A stretch of DNA of 63,808 nt, taken from Acinetobacter bouvetii DSM 14964 = CIP 107468 (GTDB lineage Bacteria; Pseudomonadota; Gammaproteobacteria; Pseudomonadales; Moraxellaceae). Made by a program: the position numbers and the translations under genes. The DNA is taken from the NCBI RefSeq assembly GCF_000368865.1, contig NZ_KB849727.1, positions 880,986 through 944,793 of the forward strand, given 5' to 3'. Below, piece after piece: positions 8,108-17,408 of this stretch (its first letter is position 1; the number at the start of each line of letters is the position of its first letter). The notes below the pieces were generated by a model that did not search any database, was not told where the DNA came from, and worked only from the letters and a program-made list of their open reading frames with translations.

Positions 8108-8992
8108 ATGACACTCAAGCAGTTAAAAGCCTTTTTAGTCTTAGCGCGCGCATTAAATTATGCCAATGCCGCCAATGAATTGTGCCTAAGCCAATCCGCT
8201 TTGAGTTTGAGCATCAAGACCTTAGAGGAAGAACTGGGCGGCAAACTCTTTAAACGCAATACCCGCCGAGTAGAAATGACTGCGGAAGGCCAATCACTCA
8301 TCCCCTATGCAAGAAAATTATTGGCCAATTGGGAGGATATGGAAAAAGATGTCAAGCAGCGGTTCAAATTAAACCGCGGCACTTTAAACATTGCCTCCAT
8401 GCCTTTTGCGACACATGCTATCCTGCCCGCCGTCATGCAGAATTTCTCAAAGCGCTATCCCAATATTAATTTTTCCATTCATGACATCCCCAATGAAAAA
8501 ATTATTGAAAAAGTGCAGGAAGGCATTTTTGAAATCGGCATTTGCTTTAATCCGCAAATGAGCGATCAGTTGATTTTTCAGCCTTTATTTAATGAGGATT
8601 TCTTAGCCTTGCTGCCAAAGGGCCATGCTTTAAGCAGCCGAAAGAGCATCACTTGGCTGGAGCTATGCTCTCAGCCTTTTGTCACGCTGCAAAGCCCTTC
8701 CATTATCCGCAAGGTCATCGAACAGCACTGCGCTTTGCACAAGATTCACTTAGATTTAAAAGTTGAGTGTCACCAGATCAGCTCCCTATCGCATTTTACC
8801 GCTTACGGCATGGGGGTCAGCGCCATTCCCCGCCATTTCAAAAATTTTATTAATTTAGAACAAAACGTATTAATTGAAATTGAAGACAATGATGTTCAGC
8901 TTCCTGTGGGCATCATTTATAAAAAAGATGATGAACTTTCCAATATTTCCACACATTTTATAGAAACTGTTTTACAGCATGATTTTCATTGA
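8108..8992 (+). CDS. LysR-family transcriptional regulator
   Basis: This 294-aa protein begins with the canonical winged helix (MTLKQLKAFLVLARALNYANAA, LCLSQSALSLSIKTLEEELGG) and ends with a periplasmic-binding-protein-like effector domain. It lies 217 bases upstream of the CoA-transferase genes in the same orientation. It is not divergent from its presumed targets as many LysR genes are, so whether it controls the CoA-transferase pair or the upstream aromatic genes is unclear. Confidence 0.88.
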   Translation: MTLKQLKAFLVLARALNYANAANELCLSQSALSLSIKTLEEELGGKLFKRNTRRVEMTAEGQSLIPYARKLLANWEDMEKDVKQRFKLNRGTLNIASMPFATHAILPAVMQNFSKRYPNINFSIHDIPNEKIIEKVQEGIFEIGICFNPQMSDQLIFQPLFNEDFLALLPKGHALSSRKSITWLELCSQPFVTLQSPSIIRKVIEQHCALHKIHLDLKVECHQISSLSHFTAYGMGVSAIPRHFKNFINLEQNVLIEIEDNDVQLPVGIIYKKDDELSNISTHFIETVLQHDFH

Positions 8993-9209
8993 GCCATGCT
9001 TTAAAGCATCTTCATCAATGAACCATAAAACCAATTAAATTATTCATAAAAAATTCTTCATTTTCAAAATCCGCTTGCCCTGCATGCAGGCTTCACACGG
9101 CTGCCTTGCGTGCATTAATGAGTTTTTCTGATCAGGCGTTAGAAAGAATCAATTTCTCAATTGTTAAGCGCGGTGTTAAAAAATAATAAAGCAAAAAAGG
9201 AATTTGAGA

Positions 9210-9911
9210 ATGAACAAACTGGCGGCAAGTGCAGAACTTGCTTTAGCGGATATTGCGGCAGACAATCAAACATTTGCCGTTGGCGGTTTTGGTTTATGCG
9301 GCATTCCTGAAGCGCTGATCGACGCTTTAAAAAATACCGGCGTGACGGGCCTGACCTGTATTTCCAACAATGCGGGTGTAGATGATTTCGGCTTAGGCAA
9401 ACTGCTGCACACCAAGCAAATCAAAAAAATGATTTCTTCTTATGTCGGCGAGAACAAAGAATTTGAACGCCAATATTTAAATGGCGAATTAGAAGTTGAA
9501 CTCACCCCTCAAGGCACATTGGCCGAAAAACTGCGTGCTGGCGGCGCAGGAATTCCCGCATTCTTTACCCAAACTGGCGTGGGCACTTTAATTGCCGAAG
9601 GCAAGGAAGTACGGGAATTTGACGGCAAAGAATACATTTTAGAACCCTCTCTTACGGCAGATGTCGCTTTAGTGAAAGCCTATAAGGCCGATAAAGCCGG
9701 AAATTTAGTATTTCGCAAAACCGCGCGCAATTTTAATCCTGAGTGCGCCATGGCAGGCAAGATTACCATCGCTGAAGTTGAAGAAGTGGTAGAGATTGGC
9801 GAAATAGATCCAGATGATATTCATCTGCCGGGCATTTATGTCAACCGCATTGTGCTCAATACAGCGCCTGAAAAACGCATTGAACAATTAACCTTAAAGG
9901 CGGAGGCTTGA
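9210..9911 (+). CDS. 3-oxoacid CoA-transferase, subunit A
   Basis: This 233-aa protein is a class I CoA-transferase alpha subunit with the [16 protein letters not shown] coenzyme A-binding motif near residue 25. It would transfer CoA from succinyl-CoA to acetoacetate or 3-oxoadipate. The ATG at 9210 has an AAAAAGG site nine bases upstream; a TTG two codons earlier is less likely. The stop overlaps the GGAGG site of the subunit B gene. No other beta-ketoadipate gene is nearby, whereas fumarylacetoacetase, which makes acetoacetate, is 3 kb away. I therefore favour succinyl-CoA:acetoacetate transferase (ScoA/AtoD type). Confidence 0.88.
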   Translation: MNKLAASAELALADIAADNQTFAVGGFGLCGIPEALIDALKNTGVTGLTCISNNAGVDDFGLGKLLHTKQIKKMISSYVGENKEFERQYLNGELEVELTPQGTLAEKLRAGGAGIPAFFTQTGVGTLIAEGKEVREFDGKEYILEPSLTADVALVKAYKADKAGNLVFRKTARNFNPECAMAGKITIAEVEEVVEIGEIDPDDIHLPGIYVNRIVLNTAPEKRIEQLTLKAEA

Positions 9912-9913
9912 TC

Positions 9914-10561
9914 ATGGCTTGGACACGTAATGAAATGGCGCAGCGCGCGGCTTTAGAATTGGAAGATGGCTTTTATGTCAATTTAGGCATTGGCCTGCCA
10001 ACCTTAGTTGCCAACTATATTCCAGAGAATATCAACGTGTGGCTGCAGTCTGAAAATGGCCTGCTCGGCATTGATGAATTTCCAACTGAAGAAACAGTCG
10101 ATGCAGATTTAATCAATGCGGGCAAACAGACCGTCACTGCGCGTAAAGGCGCGGCATTCTTTTCCAGCTCAGAGTCTTTCGCGATGATCCGCGGCGGTCA
10201 TGTCAATATTGCGATTTTAGGCGCAATGGAAGTTTCTGAAACTGGCGATCTCGCCAACTGGATGATTCCGGGCAAAAAGGTCAAAGGCATGGGCGGCGCT
10301 ATGGATTTGGTGGCTGGCGTGCAAAAAGTAGTGGTGCTGATGGAGCACAATGCCAAAGACGGCAGTCCGAAAATTGTGCCGCAATGCACCCTGCCGCTGA
10401 CGGGTAAAGGTGTGGTAACCCGCATCATCTCGGATTTAGGCGTGATGGATATAACTGAAAAAGGGATTGCTTTAGTGGAATTGGCGAAAGATGTCACACT
10501 CGAGCAGATTAAAGCCGTGACGGGCGCGGCGCTGATCACCCATGCGTTAGATGCGGCCTGA
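9914..10561 (+). CDS. 3-oxoacid CoA-transferase, subunit B
   Basis: This 215-aa beta subunit carries the SENG motif with the catalytic Glu at residue 47 ([10 protein letters not shown]), which forms the glutamyl-CoA intermediate. Other family marks are NLGIGLPT and GGAMDLVAG. The ATG at 9914 lies seven bases after a GGAGG inside the end of subunit A, two bases after its stop. The pair should act as an A2B2 enzyme in the cytoplasm. The substrate is inferred to be acetoacetate from the neighbouring pathway; 3-oxoadipate remains possible. Confidence 0.9.
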   Translation: MAWTRNEMAQRAALELEDGFYVNLGIGLPTLVANYIPENINVWLQSENGLLGIDEFPTEETVDADLINAGKQTVTARKGAAFFSSSESFAMIRGGHVNIAILGAMEVSETGDLANWMIPGKKVKGMGGAMDLVAGVQKVVVLMEHNAKDGSPKIVPQCTLPLTGKGVVTRIISDLGVMDITEKGIALVELAKDVTLEQIKAVTGAALITHALDAA

Positions 10562-10620
10562 TTGGCAGCAAAACCATCATAATTTTGCAGGGGTGGAAGA
10601 TTAAAGCTCATCCATGCCAG

Positions 10621-10660
10621 CAATTAAAAAAGTACCGCAATTGCGGTACTTTTTTAATTG
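10621..10660. terminator. Bidirectional terminator, perfect 40-bp palindrome
   Basis: The bases 10621-10640 and 10641-10660 are exact reverse complements with no unpaired loop in the duplex. The centre is a GC-containing core flanked by A6 and T6 runs. It separates the plus-strand CoA-transferase operon from the minus-strand porin gene and has the T run needed on both strands. Confidence 0.9.
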
Positions 10661-10673
10661 GTTCGTTTTGCAT

Positions 10674-11951
10674 TTAATACAGATACTGCAGAATCAGCTG
10701 AGCATAAACATTGCTGCCTGTACCGCCCGCTTGGCTGCCGCCATGATCGATATCTTTTTTCGGCTTGTACCAGCCAGCCAAAGGAATCACATTGATATTT
10801 GCTGTCGGTGACCACACGGCAAAAGCATCGACTTCATGGCCATCTAAATTTTCAATCTCTTTTTTTATAGTATCAAACTGATAGGCCAGCAATCCTACAT
10901 GCAAATTCTCTTTCATAGATGCCTGCAGTGACAGCTGATGAATCCGCGCATTGCTGCTGAACGGCCCTGCATAATTGCCAGCGACTTCACCTTGAAACCA
11001 TGTGCCGAAGCCTGCATCGGTATTGCCGTAAAACAGCGGATCATAATTTTCTGAGAAAGATGAATAGCGGTAGCCTAAAACAGGCTGATACGGCAGCTGA
11101 TCAAAGGTGTAATGTGCAGCGGCGTACCATGCATTTTCATTATGATGTTGTTGATCTTGATGCACATATTCTCCGCTGAACGCCAGCTGCGCATTGACTT
11201 GCGCTTTCACCCGCAGCGAAATATCTTTCAGGTCATCACGCAATGAGTCCTGATTTGGATCATCAAGATCGGTCACTTGCAGATAGGTCAATCCAGCAGA
11301 TGCTTTGCCAAAGTCATATTCTGCATCTGCTGCCCATAACTTTGGTTGATATTGCGCTTTATTGTCTGACTCTAAATAATACACTTGGGTTTTCAGCTGT
11401 TCATTCAGCTGCAGCTTCATTTGCACAGCAAAATCAAAACTGCGGCGCGCCGCCAAATAGTAGCCGCCGCCGCGGTTCAGCTCACCATCTGCAATGCCTT
11501 TGCCCACATTCAGCGCATCGCCCGCCACAATAAATCCATCGGCGATTTGAATATTTTGCCGGCCAGCCCGCAGATCAAAACTGGCGTCTTCCGCCGAACC
11601 ATTGCGCCAGCCGGCTGTCCATTCTTCCAACGAAGTTCTTCGCTCTTTGCCTGTGGTCATGCCGCCTGCATCTCCATCCCCAAAAGTACCGGAACTCAGG
11701 CCCATCACGCTGCCGTATAATGCGCCGCCATTATGCTGAACTTCAGCTTCAAAACCGTATTTGGCATAGGCTTCCTGCCAAGATACCTCACCTGATGCAT
11801 CCGGATTGTTATAGCTTTTATCACTGTAAAAAGCGCCTAAGGTCACATCTAAAACAGGTTTAATTTTTACATTTTCAGGCAAACTGGCCATGTCCGCCTG
11901 CACTGTGCCGCCGCTCAGCAGCAATGCCGCCGCACACATTGTCTTTCTCAT
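10674..11951 (-). CDS. Outer-membrane porin (beta-barrel)
   Basis: This 425-aa exported protein has a Sec signal peptide (MRKTMCAAALLLSGGTVQA) and then alternating amphipathic strands. It ends in an aromatic residue (LILQYLY), the usual beta-barrel assembly signal. The sequence resembles substrate-specific porins of the OprD/alginate-export type, with a DLRAGRQNIQIADGF segment, but I cannot name the subfamily firmly. An AGGGGA site precedes the ATG. It follows the amine oxidase gene in the same direction, so it may admit aromatic amines or acids. A terminator between the two genes suggests at least partly separate expression. Confidence 0.8.
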   Translation of the reverse strand: MRKTMCAAALLLSGGTVQADMASLPENVKIKPVLDVTLGAFYSDKSYNNPDASGEVSWQEAYAKYGFEAEVQHNGGALYGSVMGLSSGTFGDGDAGGMTTGKERRTSLEEWTAGWRNGSAEDASFDLRAGRQNIQIADGFIVAGDALNVGKGIADGELNRGGGYYLAARRSFDFAVQMKLQLNEQLKTQVYYLESDNKAQYQPKLWAADAEYDFGKASAGLTYLQVTDLDDPNQDSLRDDLKDISLRVKAQVNAQLAFSGEYVHQDQQHHNENAWYAAAHYTFDQLPYQPVLGYRYSSFSENYDPLFYGNTDAGFGTWFQGEVAGNYAGPFSSNARIHQLSLQASMKENLHVGLLAYQFDTIKKEIENLDGHEVDAFAVWSPTANINVIPLAGWYKPKKDIDHGGSQAGGTGSNVYAQLILQYLY

Positions 11952-11985
11952 TTGATTCCCCTTAAAACTTATTTTTCAATCTTCC

Positions 11986-12018
11986 AAAAAAAAGAGGACC
12001 CGCTGCCTGCTGATCCTC
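11986..12018 (-). terminator. Terminator after the amine oxidase gene
   Basis: On the minus strand a GAGGA/TCCTC stem (12014-12018 with 11994-11998) with a long GC-rich loop region is followed by eight T residues. Confidence 0.6.
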
Positions 12019-12030
12019 CTGATGCATCCA

Positions 12031-14340
12031 TCAGTGCTTGTGCTGTTCTTTTTCAGCAGCCTGCTTTTGATCTGCGCCATTGTTCAGGGTTGGCGTACTG
12101 TCAAAGAAATTCCATGGCTTCAGCATGGTATAGACCCATTCTGTCGGCATAATCGGCCATTCTTCAGCGCGCGCGACATGTGTTGTGCCTGTCGTCATCC
12201 ACACCACCAAGTCTTTATTTTCAATATTGTCGTTATTGGCAACGAACTCGCCCAGCCCTGTATCTTTCACCGAACGGTTTGAATATTTTCCTTCAGGAAA
12301 CTGTTCATTTTGATCACGCTTGGTGACCCAAATTTGCTTATCCATAAAGCTTAAACGCTTGAAGAGCCATTCGTCAGGCGCAAAGTTCGCGCCTTTCGCG
12401 ATTGGATGCGTACCGCCTGCAAACGGAATCATTTGATAAGACACTGGATTGCCCATGCGGTTTTCTTTGTTGGCATTGGAAATTAAGCGGATGGTTGATG
12501 GGTCAAATTTCTGCGCCGCTTCCTGTTCGGTTGCCACAGTGCGTTCTTTGACCTCCATTGCGCTGCTGCGCGGGCCGCCGCGGGTATTTTTAGCAACGAC
12601 GGGATCCAGCTCCATAAAGCTGTTATTGCCGCCATCGACATCCATATCCAAACGGAAGTTATAAATATGCTGATGCGTTGTGCCGACAATATTGTGGTCA
12701 ATCAATGTACCGTAGCGGGTATCTTCTTTTGCAGTCGCATCATGCATGGTTCGGGCTTTGACGCCTTTAACCGCTTCAATGCCTGTCGCGCCGGCGTTGA
12801 TGCCGATAATGCCGTTATTATTAAAGACCCAGTCAAAGATATAGTCATAGTTGCCCACGGTGCTGATCCAGCGCACCACCAATTCACGGCGTTCTGAACT
12901 GATATTCGGCTGGTTCATTTCCTGATGCTTAAACTCAGGGCCTGCATAACGCTCAAAAATGGCAATGGCGTTCGGAATGACGCGCGGCTGCCCGGTGTAA
13001 TCGGCAATAACGGCATCCAGCAATACTGCATTGTCTGGCGCATCAATGCCTTTTTCAATGGAAGAGGTCAGCGTGCCCATGCCGTATTCGCCAGAATCCA
13101 GATAGGATTTGAAGTACCAGCCCATATCCGGATCACCATAAGGCACCACCATGCCGCCAAGGTTCCCTTCATACATGACCTTGCGTTTTTCACCTTTATC
13201 TTTATAGGTGACAGTCGATACTTTTAAGCCCACACGGGAATCTAAACCGACATGGAAGCACCATGGCCCCCAATGCACCGTTTGGCCGGTAATGGAAAAG
13301 TTTTTGCCCTCAGGCTCAACCATATTCAGCGGCTTAAACTGTGATTTGTCATTTTTATTGGCAATCGAATTGGGCGACATCGGCACTGGAATAATCGCGC
13401 CCTCTTCAAGCTTTACAATTTTTTTCTGGTCTAGATCCACCACGGCCACCAGATTTTCAATCGGATGCGCCCAATAATTGCCATCCCCCGTATCTAAATA
13501 GGAAACCACTTTCAGCACATTCAGCTCTTGACCTAAACCGTCTTTACCGCCAAAAAAGCCCACTGTCAGCGGCGTCGTTACCACTTTAGAAACATCTTTA
13601 ACGCCGCGTTTTGCCAAGGCCTTTTTATAGTTTTTATCTTTGGTGATGATTTCCTGCACCGCGACCATATCATCGTACAGCACCATGCCATGGGTGTTTT
13701 CCAAGACTTTCCATTGCGTCACTTTTTGCGTTTTCAGGTCGACCGTCCCTTCAATCACCGATTTGCCTTTAAGCAAAGTGAATTCCGCCACACGGTCTTG
13801 CGTCAATTCTTTATGGTTAATGAAAGCATCCCAAACTTGGTCTTTTTCAGGATCTTTTAATTTAATCTCTGAAAAACGCATATTCGGATAAGCATATTCA
13901 GACTTGCTGATCGCTTCAAAAGTCTGTGAAATTTCCTGTGAGGTTAAACCGTTTAAAGGATGCGCTGCAGATTCCACTTTAAAGGTCTGATCTAAGCCTG
14001 ATTGAAAAATTTCTGATGCAAATTCTTTACTGACTTCGGCCTTGCCATTTTTGACCAGCAAAGGCACGCTGACTTTCAGCGGCTTGCCATTGACTAAAAC
14101 GGTATCTGAATTGGGCTTAGCCCGTACCACCAAAGAGCCTTTTGAAATGGTATAGGTATTGGTGAAGTCATCTTTTTTTACATCAGCGCCAAAATCGCTC
14201 ATGTTCTGATACAGCGGCACCATGTCTGCAGCCTGCCCATGCGCCAAAGCCTGCTGATGCACGCCAATTAAGGCCGCGGCAACCGTTAAATTCAAACCGG
14301 CCCATTTTTTTAAGGACTGTGTAATTCGATTATATTTCAT
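12031..14340 (-). CDS. tynA: Periplasmic copper amine oxidase (tyramine/phenylethylamine oxidase)
   Basis: This 769-aa protein has a signal peptide ending near QQALA and a short N-terminal domain, as in the E. coli enzyme. The catalytic domain has the topaquinone motif GNYDYIFDW (the first Tyr becomes the cofactor) and copper-binding HQH (VGTTHQHIYNF) with a further His in TTGTTHVARAEEWP. It oxidises primary aromatic amines to aldehydes with release of ammonia and H2O2 in the periplasm. The ATG at 14340 has TATGGA eight bases upstream. The C-terminus is Lys/His/Gln-rich. Upstream in the same direction lie a LuxR-type regulator and an aldehyde dehydrogenase that could oxidise the product. Tyramine versus phenylethylamine cannot be decided. 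Confidence 0.92.
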   Translation of the reverse strand: MKYNRITQSLKKWAGLNLTVAAALIGVHQQALAHGQAADMVPLYQNMSDFGADVKKDDFTNTYTISKGSLVVRAKPNSDTVLVNGKPLKVSVPLLVKNGKAEVSKEFASEIFQSGLDQTFKVESAAHPLNGLTSQEISQTFEAISKSEYAYPNMRFSEIKLKDPEKDQVWDAFINHKELTQDRVAEFTLLKGKSVIEGTVDLKTQKVTQWKVLENTHGMVLYDDMVAVQEIITKDKNYKKALAKRGVKDVSKVVTTPLTVGFFGGKDGLGQELNVLKVVSYLDTGDGNYWAHPIENLVAVVDLDQKKIVKLEEGAIIPVPMSPNSIANKNDKSQFKPLNMVEPEGKNFSITGQTVHWGPWCFHVGLDSRVGLKVSTVTYKDKGEKRKVMYEGNLGGMVVPYGDPDMGWYFKSYLDSGEYGMGTLTSSIEKGIDAPDNAVLLDAVIADYTGQPRVIPNAIAIFERYAGPEFKHQEMNQPNISSERRELVVRWISTVGNYDYIFDWVFNNNGIIGINAGATGIEAVKGVKARTMHDATAKEDTRYGTLIDHNIVGTTHQHIYNFRLDMDVDGGNNSFMELDPVVAKNTRGGPRSSAMEVKERTVATEQEAAQKFDPSTIRLISNANKENRMGNPVSYQMIPFAGGTHPIAKGANFAPDEWLFKRLSFMDKQIWVTKRDQNEQFPEGKYSNRSVKDTGLGEFVANNDNIENKDLVVWMTTGTTHVARAEEWPIMPTEWVYTMLKPWNFFDSTPTLNNGADQKQAAEKEQHKH

Positions 14341-14422
14341 TCCCAAAATCCATAATTAATAAAACACTATGGATTTAAAATAGAGGATTTAATATTATAA
14401 AAAATCCACCTTAAGGATGATT

Positions 14423-15088
14423 TTATCTTAAAAATTTACAGATTAATTCCTGACGGTTTTTGACATTTATTTTTTGATAAATATGCTGCACATGTGTTTT
14501 AACTGTTGCCAGGCTGCAGTTTAAATTTAATGAAATTTCGCTATTATTAATGCCGTTCATTAACTGTTCTAAAACCGCAATTTCTTTTTTGGTTAAACTG
14601 TATGAAGCAGACATATCCGCTTTATCAATGGTATCGGTATGATGGTAAAAATACTTTTTAGACAGCTGATAAAAAGACTCTAAAACTCTCTGATCCTGCA
14701 CGGTAAAAGGCACCTTTTCATTTTCACGCACAATGCTAAGCCCCAGTATAGGGTCGCCATTTCTTTTGCGGAAAAAAATTTCTGCGGTATCCTGTATTTT
14801 CCAGCGCGCCATAAAGTCTGCATAGCTTTCATCACACTGATGATGACTGAGCAATTCCACATTATTATTTTTATTGTTATAAAACCGGGTAAATGACACA
14901 GGATCATTTTCAACTTTATGATTTAAATACTCATCCAAAGAGTTTTTAGGTATATTGAATGCATGATAACCATAAGCCCGATCAATATGATCAATCGAAT
15001 ATACTAAATATCCATCAATATTAATTATCCGCTGCACCTGCTCTATAAAGTTTTGACTGAATTCTGTTAAAAACTGATGATTAAGCAT
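14423..15088 (-). CDS. LuxR/GerE-type transcriptional regulator
   Basis: This 221-aa protein has a C-terminal helix-turn-helix of the GerE class (SLTKKEIAVLEQLMNGINNS, then LNCSLATVKTHVQHIYQKI). The N-terminal 150 residues are not a response-regulator receiver; there is no phospho-accepting Asp pattern. They could be a small ligand-sensing domain. The ATG at 15088 has AGGTGG five bases upstream, and a GTG three codons earlier is possible. It lies between the aldehyde dehydrogenase and amine oxidase genes, all in one direction, so regulation of amine oxidation is likely. The gene is more AT-rich than its neighbours. Confidence 0.82.
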   Translation of the reverse strand: MLNHQFLTEFSQNFIEQVQRIINIDGYLVYSIDHIDRAYGYHAFNIPKNSLDEYLNHKVENDPVSFTRFYNNKNNNVELLSHHQCDESYADFMARWKIQDTAEIFFRKRNGDPILGLSIVRENEKVPFTVQDQRVLESFYQLSKKYFYHHTDTIDKADMSASYSLTKKEIAVLEQLMNGINNSEISLNLNCSLATVKTHVQHIYQKINVKNRQELICKFLR

Positions 15089-15134
15089 AATTTCCACCTA
15101 TCCTTACCGGAAATTTAATAAGCAATATATAAGC

Positions 15135-15164
15135 CAAGAAAGCCTCCTACATCCTGTAAGAGGC
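15135..15164 (-). terminator. Terminator after the aldehyde dehydrogenase gene
   Basis: On the minus strand GCCTC (15160-15164) pairs with GAGGC (15142-15146), followed by TTTCTT. The stem is short and the loop is 13 bases, so termination may be partial. Confidence 0.55.
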
Positions 15165-15172
15165 GCTTATTT

Positions 15173-16579
15173 TCAGCCGCTGATATGCACTGCCTGCTTA
15201 TGGGTAAATAAAAGCAAGCCTTCCAAGCCAAAAGAATACCCTAAACCCGATAATTTCCAGCCGCCAAACGGCGCCGCAGGCGATAAATCAGAATGGCTGT
15301 TAATCCAGACCGTCCCCGTTTCCATTTGGCTGGCAATCTGTTCCGCTTTGGCCAAATCCGTGCTCCAAATTGAACCGCCTAAGCCAAACTGCGTATTATT
15401 GCTGCGCTCCAGCACTTCATCAACGGCATTAAATTTAATAATCGGCAGCACCGGGCCAAACTGCTCCTCATCCACTAAAGCAATGCCTTCCTGCACATTG
15501 GCGATTAACGCAGGCGCAATAAAATATCCATGATCCGGCAGCGCTTTTGACGCCGTCAAAACCTGACCGCCCCTCGCTACGGCATCTGCAATCAGCGCAT
15601 TCACTTTGTCATACTGCATTTTATTCTGTACTGGGCCAAAGGTCACTTCAGGATTCGCGCCATCGCCAATCACTTGCGCATTTGCAATCTGCACCAGCTT
15701 TTCAGTCAAAGCCTCATAAACACTTTCATGCACATACAGCCGCTTCAGCGCTGCACAGGTTTGCCCCGCATTTAAAAAGGCAGAGGCAAAAATGCCTTGC
15801 GCAGTACGTTCCACATCAGCATCCGCCAAAACAATGCCGGCGTCATTGCCGCCCAATTCCAGCACCACGCTTTTCAGCGAGCTGACCGAATGGCTTAAAA
15901 TGCTCTGTCCAGTACGTGTCGAGCCTGTAAAAGTCACTTTCGCAACATCAGCATGCTCCGTCAGCGCCTGCCCAATCTCACCTTTGCCTAAAACAATGCT
16001 GCACACGCCAGCAGGCACATGGCGGTTAATAATTTCCACCAGCTTGATGGTGCTGAGCGGCGTATATTCTGATGGCTTGTTGATGACGCAGTTTTTAGTT
16101 TTAAGCGCAGGAAAGATATGCCACACTGCAATCATGAACGGCCAATTCCACGGCGTCACAGAAGCAACCACCCCCAATGGGCGGTTATAGACTTTAATGG
16201 TTTTACCCTTAGGTTCCTGTATCGTTTCTACGGGAATGTCCAAACCTGAAAGATAATCAATCCAGCTGGCGCCAGCATCCACTTCAAACTGCGCCATGCC
16301 GATGGTTTTGCCTTGCTCCAAGGTAATCAGTTGCGCTATTTCATCTTTTTCCGCACGGATATCAGCCGCGATTTTTGCAAAAGCCTGTTTAACCGCATCA
16401 TCTGATACATTTTTCCAAGCTTTAAATGCCTGCAATGCAGTGCGAACTGCATCATTGACCTGTCCCGCTGACGCACTGGCCACTTCTGCAATAACACTTT
16501 CATTGGCTGGGTTGATGACTGCAAAGCTTAATGCCTGCCCCTGAATCTGCTGTCCGTTGATGATTAAATCTGTATGCAT
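15173..16579 (-). CDS. NAD(P)-dependent aldehyde dehydrogenase
   Basis: This 468-aa protein has the full ALDH layout: TPWNWPFMIAVWHIFPAL in the substrate tunnel, the general-base Glu in VVLELGGNDAGIV, and the catalytic Cys in LNAGQTCAALKRL. Lys of NKPSEYTP contacts the cofactor. The start MHTDLIINGQ has AAGGAAG upstream; an in-frame extension of nine residues lacks a better site. Its place upstream of the amine oxidase suggests oxidation of phenylacetaldehyde or 4-hydroxyphenylacetaldehyde to the acid. Succinate-semialdehyde or other aldehydes are possible, since substrate cannot be read from the sequence. Confidence 0.88.
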   Translation of the reverse strand: MHTDLIINGQQIQGQALSFAVINPANESVIAEVASASAGQVNDAVRTALQAFKAWKNVSDDAVKQAFAKIAADIRAEKDEIAQLITLEQGKTIGMAQFEVDAGASWIDYLSGLDIPVETIQEPKGKTIKVYNRPLGVVASVTPWNWPFMIAVWHIFPALKTKNCVINKPSEYTPLSTIKLVEIINRHVPAGVCSIVLGKGEIGQALTEHADVAKVTFTGSTRTGQSILSHSVSSLKSVVLELGGNDAGIVLADADVERTAQGIFASAFLNAGQTCAALKRLYVHESVYEALTEKLVQIANAQVIGDGANPEVTFGPVQNKMQYDKVNALIADAVARGGQVLTASKALPDHGYFIAPALIANVQEGIALVDEEQFGPVLPIIKFNAVDEVLERSNNTQFGLGGSIWSTDLAKAEQIASQMETGTVWINSHSDLSPAAPFGGWKLSGLGYSFGLEGLLLFTHKQAVHISG

Positions 16580-16949
16580 CGCTCTTCCTTGTTTATGGTC
16601 TGACAATACCTAGCATTCTAGCGGTGTCGATCTGCACCGAAGTCATCCCAAAGGATGATTTTTCCAACTTCTCTGCCTTTTTTCAGTTCCATCCATTGAC
16701 TTGAAAATAAGCGTACTATTAAATTTTTAATATTTATTTCAATTACATAAAGAATTAAAAATAGTTAACATATTTAATAATTCATAACTATACTGAATCT
16801 GATGCTAAATGACAAACTTTCCATCCAGATCAAATAAAAACCGCCATCATCGACGGCGGTTTTTTATTGGACACGGCAAGCCCTCAAATGAATAAGCTCA
16901 ATTGACTTGGCGTTAAATCCGGCTGATTTTCAGCTGCTCCCGATACGGC
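16580..16949. other. Intergenic region upstream of the aldehyde dehydrogenase gene
   Basis: This AT-rich stretch of 370 bases has no credible reading frame. It should contain the aldehyde dehydrogenase promoter on the minus strand, but I see no clear -35/-10 pair. It also contains the terminator of the small downstream membrane protein gene. Confidence 0.4.
16836..16864 (-). terminator. Terminator of the 97-aa membrane protein gene
   Basis: AAAAACCGCC at 16836-16845 pairs with GGCGGTTTTT at 16855-16864 around a 9-base loop. Both strands carry a T run. Confidence 0.85.
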
Positions 16950-17243
16950 TTATTGCTGTTGAGCGGCATCATTCTGCTGTTTATTTTTCAAATTTTCATT
17001 TTGTGCAACTTTAGGCTGATCTTGCGCTGCTTTAGCCCGTTCCGCCGCTTCACGCGCTTCTATGCGTTTCAGCATTTCAGCCTTTTGCTGTGCATATTTT
17101 TCTTGATTTTTGGCGTCACTGTTCACAGCTAAAATAGCCATAGTGACGAGAAAAATTGGAATCAGCAAACCCAGCGCCATCAAAATAATGACTTTTTTCT
17201 TACTGGTTTTCGCTGCATTTGACTGTGGCTGCTGCATACCCAT
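16950..17243 (-). CDS. Small single-pass membrane protein of unknown function
   Basis: The 97-aa product has a basic N-terminus (AAKTSKKK), one transmembrane helix at about residues 18-40 (VIILMALGLLIPIFLVTMAIL), and then a long polar, Lys/Glu/Ala/Gln-rich tail that is probably a coiled coil (EKYAQQKAEMLKRIEAREAA). By the positive-inside rule the tail would be periplasmic. A CAGG site precedes the first ATG. It is flanked by terminators on both sides, so it is a single-gene unit. I do not recognise the family. Confidence 0.65.
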   Translation of the reverse strand: MGMQQPQSNAAKTSKKKVIILMALGLLIPIFLVTMAILAVNSDAKNQEKYAQQKAEMLKRIEAREAAERAKAAQDQPKVAQNENLKNKQQNDAAQQQ

Positions 17244-17345
17244 TTACCTGCTATATCACTGCATTTAAAGTTTCGAACGCTAATATAACAAATTCATCTG
17301 AAATTGCGCGTCATTGAATAGATGCTTCCACCATTTTACATCCGC

Positions 17346-17374
17346 AAAAAAAAGCCGGCATAGGCTGCCGGCTT
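17346..17374 (-). terminator. Terminator after the second FAD monooxygenase gene
   Basis: AAGCCGGCA (17352-17360) pairs with TGCCGGCTT (17366-17374) around a 5-base loop. The A run at 17346-17353 gives a T tract on the minus strand. Confidence 0.85.
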
Positions 17375-17408
17375 GGATAAAATAGGCTCCAAAATTTATC
17401 TAAACGTG

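Noticed and set aside
9210..10561. 3-oxoadipate CoA-transferase (pcaIJ)
   Set aside because: No other beta-ketoadipate gene is nearby, while an acetoacetate-producing enzyme is. Not excluded, but less likely.
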